This document shows, in pieces, positions 1 to 3,877 of a stretch of 5,889 nt of DNA. The translations under genes were made by a program, and so were the position numbers. This stretch comes from Methanobacteriaceae archaeon UBA349 (GTDB taxonomy: Archaea > Methanobacteriota > Methanobacteria > Methanobacteriales > Methanobacteriaceae). Position 1 is the stretch's first letter, and each line of letters opens with the position of its first letter. A model generated the notes under the pieces. That model ran no database searches. It saw only the letters and a list, made by a program, of their open reading frames with translations, and was not told where the DNA came from. The stretch lies in assembly GCA_002509745.1 (NCBI GenBank), contig DAWK01000086.1, positions 1 through 5,889 on the forward strand. Direction: 5' to 3'.

Positions 1-22
1 AATTCTTCCCAAGGCCCATATC

Positions 23-36
23 AAAGGCGGCAACCA
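23..36 (+). promoter_or_regulatory. Leader element, copy 1 (AAAGGCGGCAACCA)
   Basis: This 14-base element is identical to the one at 120-133 and ends one base before a TTG start at 38. It sits where an SD site would be, but beyond AGG it matches the archaeal anti-SD poorly. The canonical site in this window is GGAGGTGA, upstream of the DUF2188 gene. Bases 28-35 (CGGCAACC) are the reverse complement of the hairpin loop at 1096-1103. It may be a non-standard ribosome binding site, an RNA target or a protein-binding site. Confidence 0.55.
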
Positions 37-37
37 T

Positions 38-118
38 TTGAAAATGAAACCTATCTTGTTTCTCTTGTTTTTGCTATTTATATATTTAGTCAATGCGATA
101 CTAATATTAAATAAATAA
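38..118 (+). CDS. Possible small single-span membrane peptide
   Basis: A short reading frame starts at TTG 38 (ATG at 44 is the alternative) and encodes 26 residues: a short basic start (LKMK), about 20 almost wholly hydrophobic residues rich in Leu, Phe and Ile, and a C-terminal NK. This is the shape of a single-span membrane microprotein. Support comes from the leader element, which sits at nearly the same distance from this start as from the next gene's start, and from the stop codon lying just before the next gene's leader. Against it, two frames (this one and the frame ending at 114) are open from the window edge, so this could be the tail of an upstream gene. The frame ending at 114 has more A/T-ending codons typical of the neighbouring genes. 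No family is recognised. Confidence 0.33.
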   Translation: MKMKPILFLLFLLFIYLVNAILILNK

Positions 119-119
119 G

Positions 120-133
120 AAAGGCGGCAACCA
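120..133 (+). promoter_or_regulatory. Leader element, copy 2 (AAAGGCGGCAACCA)
   Basis: This is an exact 14-base repeat of the element at 23-36, placed 2 bases before ATG 136. GGCGG ends 8 bases before the start codon, a ribosome-binding-site-like distance. Bases 125-132 (CGGCAACC) are fully complementary to the loop of the hairpin at 1086-1117. Because it directly follows the stop of the small upstream frame, it looks like an element repeated at each gene start rather than random sequence. Confidence 0.6.
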
Positions 134-135
134 AT

Positions 136-603
136 ATGGGCGAAATAAGCATGAAACAAAAAGAAAAAAGACTTTTAGGTTTGATGAATAAATATAAACA
201 AAAACAACCTGGTGAAACATACCAAGGCTTTGAAGTATCCAAAGAAAAATATCGATTACAAGAAAAAATCAGATTTGTTAAACAAATTAAAAAAGAACTA
301 AATTTAACAAAAGATGATGTAACTCAAATAATTTATATTATAATGTCTGTTCAAGATTTACGATTATTATATAGGGGATGTAAATGGGAAACATTAATAA
401 TTGCTATTTCCGTAGCTGTTAAAGAGAAAAACAGTAAACGATTAATCACATTCCGAGATTATAACATTATTAAACGATATAAACTAACATTAAGGATATA
501 TTCAACCGTCACAAGAAGATTATGGCAATTCGAGCAAAATAATAAACATATTTTAAGCACGGACTTCGTAAAATCTTCTACTAATCCTGTCATGATGCCG
601 TAA
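136..603 (+). CDS. TFB-like single cyclin-repeat protein
   Basis: A basic protein of 155 residues. Residues about 45-132 resemble one cyclin repeat of archaeal transcription factor B (TFB/TFIIB). A helix with LNLTKDD corresponds to the 'LGLPRSV' region. The LLYRG turn (77-81) is followed by a helix with ETLIIAISVAVKEK, matching the 'LLRGRSIESVAAAALYAACR' region. Then come a loop with ITF and a last helix with IYSTVTRRL, matching 'IGRTYRFL'. A complete TFB has an N-terminal zinc ribbon, a B-reader and two cyclin repeats in about 300 residues; this protein has only one repeat and no ribbon. The N-terminal 40 residues are Lys-rich and likely flexible. A ribbon-like protein is encoded just downstream. 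ATG 136 is chosen because it lies 8 bases after GGCGG; ATG 151 is the alternative. A role in binding TBP, DNA or RNA polymerase to alter viral or host promoters is inferred. The resemblance was judged by eye. Confidence 0.6.
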   Translation: MGEISMKQKEKRLLGLMNKYKQKQPGETYQGFEVSKEKYRLQEKIRFVKQIKKELNLTKDDVTQIIYIIMSVQDLRLLYRGCKWETLIIAISVAVKEKNSKRLITFRDYNIIKRYKLTLRIYSTVTRRLWQFEQNNKHILSTDFVKSSTNPVMMP

Positions 604-613
604 TAAAATAGTA

Positions 614-659
614 AGAAAGAACAATAATACTAAAATATTCTTTCTAAAAATAATTTTTT
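614..659 (+). terminator. Weak stem-loop plus T6, possible terminator
   Basis: AGAAAGAA (614-621) pairs with TTCTTTCT (638-645) to form an 8-bp stem with a 16-nt loop. An A/T stretch ending in T6 (654-659) follows. It lies just after the stop of the cyclin-repeat gene. The stem has only two G-C pairs, so it is weak. In archaea the T tract itself is the likely termination signal. It may instead be a processing site between two genes of one transcript. Confidence 0.35.
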
Positions 660-674
660 AATATTTGAACCATT

Positions 675-1034
675 ATGAAGGCGGCAATGATAAAACTTGA
701 AAAAATAATGGATTTGAAAGGATACCTCTGTGAAGATTGCACTACCCCTGAAAAACCTTCACAGAATATTATCCTTGCCAAATTAATCTTAAAAGAATAT
801 AATTTTGGATCTAAAATCTATTCAGAACCATTAAAGATATGTAACCATTGTTATTCTAATAATATAAGTTTACATTGTGTAGAATGCTATTCAACAAAAT
901 TCATAATAGATGAAGATTATGAAATTAAATGCAAAAAGTGTGGTTTAGTTCATTCAAATAGTTATCCTTATGTTGCAGGGGAAAAAATAGACTTACCATG
1001 GGGATTAATCCTAAAAAAAACTAAAACCTTATAA
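675..1034 (+). CDS. TFIIB-type zinc ribbon protein with extra CxxC pairs
   Basis: A protein of 119 residues with four CxxC pairs: C19/C22, C56/C59, C68/C71 and C86/C89. The last two, with the IDEDYEIKC stretch and the following CGLV, closely follow the TFIIB/TFB zinc ribbon pattern (CxxC, an acidic loop, CxxCGLV). The first two pairs, 33 residues apart, may form a second zinc site. The C-terminus after the ribbon (KIDLPWG, 104-110) is short, with no cyclin repeats. The neighbouring gene supplies a cyclin-like repeat, so the pair resembles a TFB split into two chains in reversed gene order. The start is uncertain: the leader element AAGGCGGCAA lies at 678-687, between ATG 675 and in-frame ATG 687, with a further ATG at 708. 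Binding to RNA polymerase or to other nucleic-acid machinery is inferred. Zinc ribbons are widespread, so a TFB-like role is less certain than the zinc-binding call. Confidence 0.65.
   Translation: MKAAMIKLEKIMDLKGYLCEDCTTPEKPSQNIILAKLILKEYNFGSKIYSEPLKICNHCYSNNISLHCVECYSTKFIIDEDYEIKCKKCGLVHSNSYPYVAGEKIDLPWGLILKKTKTL
678..687 (+). promoter_or_regulatory. Leader element, copy 3 (AAGGCGGCAA), at a start codon
   Basis: This copy shares ten bases with the elements at 23-36 and 120-133. Here it overlaps ATG 687 and lies just inside the frame that opens at ATG 675. If it is a ribosome binding site its spacing to ATG 687 is unusually short. If it is an RNA or protein target, binding would cover the start codon. 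Six bases (CGGCAA, 682-687) pair perfectly with the loop at 1096-1103, with one further U-G pair possible. Confidence 0.45.
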
Positions 1035-1040
1035 AAATTA

Positions 1041-1049
1041 TTTTTTTTT
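1041..1049 (+). terminator. T9 tract after the zinc ribbon gene
   Basis: Nine consecutive T residues begin 7 bases after the stop codon at 1032-1034, with no strong stem before them. U tracts of this kind are sufficient termination signals for archaeal RNA polymerase, so this probably ends the left-hand transcript. Confidence 0.5.
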
Positions 1050-1050
1050 A

Positions 1051-1058
1051 TTTATATT
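1051..1058 (+). promoter_or_regulatory. TATA-like box before the hairpin region
   Basis: TTTATATT resembles methanogen TATA boxes. Archaeal transcription normally starts about 25 bases downstream of the box centre, which would be near 1080, just before the inner hairpin. The same 8 bases recur at 1129-1136. Such sequences are common in A/T-rich DNA, so this stands mainly on its position. Confidence 0.35.
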
Positions 1059-1129
1059 GGATTTCAATAATTTATAATTCACCTCTTTTTATGTAGGTTG
1101 CCGTATTTACATAAAAAAAGAAATCCAAT
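1056..1129. repeat. Nested inverted repeat with GGTTGCCG loop
   Basis: The outer arms ATTGGATTTC (1056-1065) and GAAATCCAAT (1120-1129) are a perfect 10-bp inverted repeat. Nested inside, TTTTTATGTA (1086-1095) and TACATAAAAA (1108-1117) form another perfect 10-bp stem closing a 12-nt loop (1096-1107), GGTTGCCGTATT. The inner stem is almost stacked on the outer one on the 3' side (2 bases apart), with a 20-nt bulge on the 5' side. GGTTGCCG is the reverse complement of CGGCAACC found in two upstream gene leaders. The structure is plain in the sequence. Whether it acts as RNA or as a DNA site is not. Confidence 0.75.
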
Positions 1130-1155
1130 TTATATTTATAATATATATTTTTTTT
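1080..1155 (+). ncRNA. Candidate small antisense-type RNA
   Basis: A TATA-like box at 1051-1058 would place a transcript start near 1080, and T8 at 1148-1155 would end it, giving an RNA of about 75 nt. It would contain the inner hairpin, whose loop GGUUGCCG can pair with CGGCAACC located between AAGG and the start codons at 38 and 136, and less fully with the element at 682-687. Pairing there would be expected to hinder ribosome loading. The + strand is favoured because a T tract follows on that strand but not on the other. The region may instead be the leader of the membrane-protein operon or a protein-binding operator. Both ends are inferred. Confidence 0.3.
1129..1147 (+). promoter_or_regulatory. 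Likely promoter of the membrane-protein pair
   Basis: A run of A and T containing TTTATATT and TATAATATAT lies about 60-75 bases before ATG 1205. An archaeal TATA box here would give a start near 1158-1170 and a leader of about 35-45 nt carrying the SD site at 1190. It begins at the last base of the inverted repeat, so anything bound to that repeat could affect this promoter. Confidence 0.45.
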
Positions 1156-1189
1156 AGAAATAATTATTTTATTAATTTTATCTTTTTTT

Positions 1190-1197
1190 GGAGGCGG
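1190..1197 (+). promoter_or_regulatory. Ribosome binding site GGAGGCGG
   Basis: GGAGG (1190-1194) matches the archaeal anti-SD and ends 10 bases before ATG 1205, fixing that start. The trailing CGG makes AGGCGG, shared with the leader elements of the upstream genes. Those may therefore be degenerate relatives of this site, which lacks the CAACC part. Confidence 0.7.
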
Positions 1198-1204
1198 TTA
1201 TTTT

Positions 1205-1426
1205 ATGGATTTTAGAAACATTACACGGAAACAGTTTATTAACTATGGCGGTGATATTCTTGCAGTTATAGCTGCAATAATAGCTATTATGCAGTTATTA
1301 TTAGCTTATATGCCTAGTGATTATGCAGTTGCAGGAACACTTATAGTCATAGCCGGAATACTTAGTCGTGGTAGTACTATACTTGCTAATCTAATAGATT
1401 ATTTAAGCAATCAGGAAACAGCCTAA
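1205..1426 (+). CDS. Small two-span membrane protein, holin-like
   Basis: A protein of 73 residues with a basic N-terminus (residues 1-13), a hydrophobic segment at about 17-35 (ILAVIAAIIAIMQLLLAY), a short polar turn with MPSD, and a second segment at about 41-54 (AVAGTLIVIAGIL), followed by a polar tail. Small size and two spans with a short turn are common in viral holins, which permeabilise the membrane for lysis. No specific holin family is recognised, and no endolysin (pseudomurein endopeptidase in this host group) lies in the window. It has a good SD site at 1190. Its stop codon overlaps the start of the next membrane protein by one base, so the two are probably made together. Confidence 0.6.
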   Translation: MDFRNITRKQFINYGGDILAVIAAIIAIMQLLLAYMPSDYAVAGTLIVIAGILSRGSTILANLIDYLSNQETA

Positions 1427-1827
1427 TGAGTGTTGCCGTTATGTCACATATTTATAAAGAAATTAAATACACAAAAACTATGATGCTCACGGGATTCTTA
1501 AAATCAACTCTGGGAACAGGTTTGATCAGTTTAGGGATAATGATAACATTCATGAGTATTGCACAACCAACGAGTTATCATCCATACTCACCAGTTCTAG
1601 GAATATTAGTTGTCATCCTAGGATGCATAGTATACTTTCTTGGTGATGTATACAAGATGATTCAAAAAAAGAAAGAATTGAATATTATTGAATCCAGAAC
1701 CCTTGAAATTGTTAAACACGTATATCAAGAAGCTAATGCAGAAAGAGATCAAAAAGTAGAAGAAAAATTAAAAGAATTTGAAGATGCAATATGCACTAAT
1801 TCAGATTCACTTTGCGGGAAAAAATAA
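1426..1827 (+). CDS. Two-span membrane protein with charged helical tail
   Basis: A protein of 133 residues. Hydrophobic segments lie at about 28-46 and 57-73, separated by a Pro/Tyr-rich loop. From residue 78 on it is strongly charged and helical (KKKEL... to KVEEKLKEFED), probably a cytoplasmic coiled coil, with two Cys near the end (C123, C130). Start ATG 1426 overlaps the preceding stop (TAATG), and AGGA at 1413-1416 ends 9 bases before it, which supports translational coupling; ATG 1441 is an alternative. The pairing suggests a partner of the holin-like protein, for example an anti-holin or a membrane-remodelling factor, but no family is recognised. The gene's start also contains GTTGCCGTT (1432-1440), similar to the hairpin loop at 1096. 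Confidence 0.65.
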   Translation: MSVAVMSHIYKEIKYTKTMMLTGFLKSTLGTGLISLGIMITFMSIAQPTSYHPYSPVLGILVVILGCIVYFLGDVYKMIQKKKELNIIESRTLEIVKHVYQEANAERDQKVEEKLKEFEDAICTNSDSLCGKK

Positions 1828-1841
1828 AAGATATTAAAATT

Positions 1842-2072
1842 TTATCCTTTGGTTTTTCTTGGGTCTTTACCATAAGTGTTTTTTTCCCTAATTTTACCAT
1901 TTGTTCCATGGATAAACACTTCAGTTTCGCCTTGATTTTTGGCTTGGTTGATCGCTGCATCTATGGCTTCTTTTTGTGTTTTATGGACACTGGAAGCACG
2001 TTCTGCATTAGGTTTTTTATTAGCCCATTTATCATCAGAAGTTTTAACAACATGTATTTGTTTCTTAGCCAA
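1842..2072 (-). CDS. DUF2188 family protein
   Basis: A protein of 76 residues matching the DUF2188 pattern: HVV near the start (7-9), a Trp at 16, ERASSVHKTQKEAI (24-37), and IHGTNGKIREKNTYG (54-68) followed by DP. The family is small, hydrophilic and widespread in bacteria and archaea, and its biochemical role is unknown. The start is TTG 2072, set by a perfect SD site (GGAGGTGA, positions 2086-2079) with 9 bases between GGAGG and TTG. The gene is convergent with the membrane-protein pair (14 bases between stops) and divergent from the ParB-methyltransferase. A lone reversed gene in a virus region is typical of an accessory gene with its own promoter. Confidence 0.85.
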   Translation of the reverse strand: MAKKQIHVVKTSDDKWANKKPNAERASSVHKTQKEAIDAAINQAKNQGETEVFIHGTNGKIREKNTYGKDPRKTKG

Positions 2073-2078
2073 TTAATT

Positions 2079-2086
2079 TCACCTCC
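2079..2086 (-). promoter_or_regulatory. Canonical SD site GGAGGTGA (minus strand)
   Basis: This is a full match to the sequence complementary to the archaeal 16S 3' end. It decides the TTG start of the DUF2188 gene. It also serves as the reference showing that the AAGGCGGCAA elements elsewhere are not standard SD sites. Confidence 0.8.
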
Positions 2087-2118
2087 TTTTTAGTTGATAA
2101 TTATATTATTTTTGTAAA

Positions 2119-2128
2119 GTTTATTAAC
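2119..2128. promoter_or_regulatory. Possible shared promoter site, divergent genes
   Basis: GTTTATTAAC is nearly its own reverse complement and lies between the divergent DUF2188 and ParB-methyltransferase genes. Read either way it resembles a TATA box, placing starts near 2150 on the + strand and near 2098 on the - strand, each upstream of that gene's SD site. It may be a shared promoter or operator. The A/T-rich background makes this tentative. Confidence 0.3.
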
Positions 2129-2170
2129 ATTTTTATTAAATGGATTTAAGTTTTAGAGGGATTGAATATT

Positions 2171-3439
2171 TTGAAAGTTGAAGAAATTTTATTATCTCAG
2201 TTAATTCCTGCTGATTATAATCCTAGAAAAATCAGCAAAGATGAATTGAATAAACTAGATGATAGTGTAGAAAATTTTGGCTTAGTAGATCCTATAATAA
2301 TTAATCTACAAAACCCTAAAATAATTAATGATTTACCTTATTACATTGTCATTGGAGGCCATCAACGTTTAGATGTTCTTATTAGAAAAGGTAAAAAACA
2401 AGTTTATCTATTAAGATTAGGTGATATTGGTTGGGTATTCACTGAAAAAGAAATAAAACTAAAAGATGAAAATACAATAAAAGCGTTAAACATAGCTTTA
2501 AATAAAATAAATGGAGAATGGGATGAAAAGAAACTCGAAGCAGTATTATCTGAATTAAAAGTTACAGGGTTTAATGTAGATCTCACGGGTTTCAGTCAAG
2601 ATGAAGTTTTAGAGCTACAAACAGAATTTCAATCATTAGATGAAGTTAAAGAAGATGATGAATTTGACATTGATGAAGCCATTGAAAATATAGAAACACC
2701 AAAAACTCAGCCAGGGGAAATATATAAATTAGGTAATCATCGGCTGATGTGTGGAGACTCAACAAAAAAATTTGAAGTAGAACAATTACTTGAAGGAAAA
2801 ATTCCAGACATGGTTTTCACAGACCCTCCTTATAATGTAAATTATGGTTCTAGTAAAAACCCACGCCACAAAATAAGAAGCATTGAAAACGATGCTCAGG
2901 ATACAGATGAATGGATTGATTTTAATAAAAAATTAGTAGAAATCTTAAAATTATCATCAGGAGACATTTATATTTGGGGGGCATCAGGACCCGATGGAAT
3001 GCTTCAAAGATTATTATTTTGTGAAGCAGGAGCACACTGGTCCGCAACAATAATCTGGAAAAAAGATCAACTAGTACTAAGCCCAGCTAAATATCAAAGA
3101 ATCTACGAGCCATGTTTTTATGGTTGGTTTGAAAAATCATCTTTCAGAGCGGATAGAAAACAAGTAGAAGTATGGGAGTTTCCTAGACCTAAAAAATCAG
3201 AGTTACATCCAACAATGAAACCGATAGAACTATGCGCAAATGCTTTAAAAAATTCATCAAAAATAGAAGATATAGTATTAGATCTATTTGGAGGATCAGG
3301 ATCAACATTAATGGCTGCTGAACAAACACAAAGAAAATGTTATATGATGGAATTAGATCCTAAATACTGTGATGTAATCATAAAAAGGTGGGAAACATAT
3401 ACTGGAGAAGAAGCAATACTTCTTACAACTGAGGTATAA
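2171..3439 (+). CDS. ParB-like domain fused to DNA methyltransferase
   Basis: A protein of 422 residues with two domains. Residues about 3-130 are a ParB/Srx-like domain: LIPADYNPR near the start, then VIGGHQR (60-66), the nucleotide-binding box of this fold. After an acidic linker (about 155-180) comes an S-adenosylmethionine-dependent amino-methyltransferase: DPPY (218-221, catalytic), a variable target-recognition region, HPTMKP (346-351) and FGGSGSTL (373-380), the cofactor-binding motif. This order (DPPY before FGGSG) is that of beta-class N6-adenine or N4-cytosine enzymes. Such fusions are common in tailed viruses and usually have no partner nuclease; none is seen here. Methylation of viral DNA against host restriction is the likely role. 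TTG 2171 is preferred because GAGG at 2156-2159 ends 11 bases before it; TTG 2162 would leave only 2 bases. The target sequence cannot be read from the protein. Confidence 0.92.
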   Translation: MKVEEILLSQLIPADYNPRKISKDELNKLDDSVENFGLVDPIIINLQNPKIINDLPYYIVIGGHQRLDVLIRKGKKQVYLLRLGDIGWVFTEKEIKLKDENTIKALNIALNKINGEWDEKKLEAVLSELKVTGFNVDLTGFSQDEVLELQTEFQSLDEVKEDDEFDIDEAIENIETPKTQPGEIYKLGNHRLMCGDSTKKFEVEQLLEGKIPDMVFTDPPYNVNYGSSKNPRHKIRSIENDAQDTDEWIDFNKKLVEILKLSSGDIYIWGASGPDGMLQRLLFCEAGAHWSATIIWKKDQLVLSPAKYQRIYEPCFYGWFEKSSFRADRKQVEVWEFPRPKKSELHPTMKPIELCANALKNSSKIEDIVLDLFGGSGSTLMAAEQTQRKCYMMELDPKYCDVIIKRWETYTGEEAILLTTEV

Positions 3440-3773
3440 CATTTTTTTCATAAAATTTCATAAATTTTTCTCTATGCTTATTTATGAAATCATGATAAGA
3501 TTTATCTGTTACATCTTTTAACAGCCATCTAGAACAAATTATCACTAAAATGATAATATATCTATTTTTTTCTTTATCAAAAGATACATCTTTCTCTATT
3601 ACTTCATAATCTAACTTATTATAATGATTCAAAATTTCTTGAACATTAACCTTGTTTTCTATTGTAATTTGATTATCTGAAAAAATTAGGACCATATTAC
3701 GCACATATTCTCCATAATATTCTTTGAAATTTTCATACTTCAACATTTTAAAATACCCCATTATATTTTGCAT
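3423..3773 (-). CDS. Unrecognised protein, minus strand
   Basis: A protein of up to 116 residues with no family recognised. It has an aromatic, charged N-terminal half (Lys/Tyr/Asn-rich), a strongly hydrophobic stretch at 71-80 (RYIIILVIIC) too short for a confident membrane span and probably a buried strand, and a basic helical C-terminus. The first ATG (3773) lacks an SD site. ATG at 3746 (residue 10) has GGGG at 3759-3756, 9 bases upstream, and may be the true start (107 residues). Its last 17 bases overlap the end of the methyltransferase on the other strand. Codon use is as A/T-rich as its neighbours. Its orientation against the surrounding genes suggests an accessory gene, possibly acting against host or competing elements, but no function can be assigned. 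Confidence 0.6.
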   Translation of the reverse strand: MQNIMGYFKMLKYENFKEYYGEYVRNMVLIFSDNQITIENKVNVQEILNHYNKLDYEVIEKDVSFDKEKNRYIIILVIICSRWLLKDVTDKSYHDFINKHREKFMKFYEKNVIPQL

Positions 3774-3774
3774 T

Positions 3775-3792
3775 GATAATGATTAAATTATC
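3775..3792. promoter_or_regulatory. Inverted repeat between divergent genes
   Basis: GATAAT (3775-3780) and ATTATC (3787-3792) form a 6-bp inverted repeat with a 6-base spacer, just upstream of the minus-strand gene and about 90 bases before the small terminase. The size fits an operator for a dimeric regulator, but such pairs arise easily in A/T-rich DNA. Confidence 0.25.
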
Positions 3793-3877
3793 CACTACTT
3801 TTTTTAGAAAATTTCAGAAACAATACATAAAATTTTCAGTTAATCCGCAAATTCATATTACTTGAAAGGGGCTTCAA

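Noticed and set aside
136..603. Annotation as a complete TFB
   Set aside because: Only one cyclin-like repeat fits in 155 residues and no zinc ribbon or B-reader is present, so the call is limited to TFB-like.
1038..1082. A 14-codon minus-strand frame starting GTG within GAGGTGA
   Set aside because: The GTG is part of the SD-like sequence itself, the product is a Lys/Asn run, and nothing supports translation.
1056..1129. The inverted repeat as a viral attachment site
   Set aside because: No integrase or tRNA gene is in the window and no second copy of a core sequence is seen, so the loop-leader complementarity is the better-supported reading.
1812..2093. Open frame of 93 codons on the + strand, Phe-rich
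   Set aside because: It lies opposite the DUF2188 gene, which has clear family motifs and a perfect SD; the Phe/Ile/Cys-rich product is a shadow.
2404..2586. Minus-strand open frame inside the methyltransferase gene
   Set aside because: Ser/Phe-rich shadow of the ParB-like domain coding region, with no homology or ribosome site.
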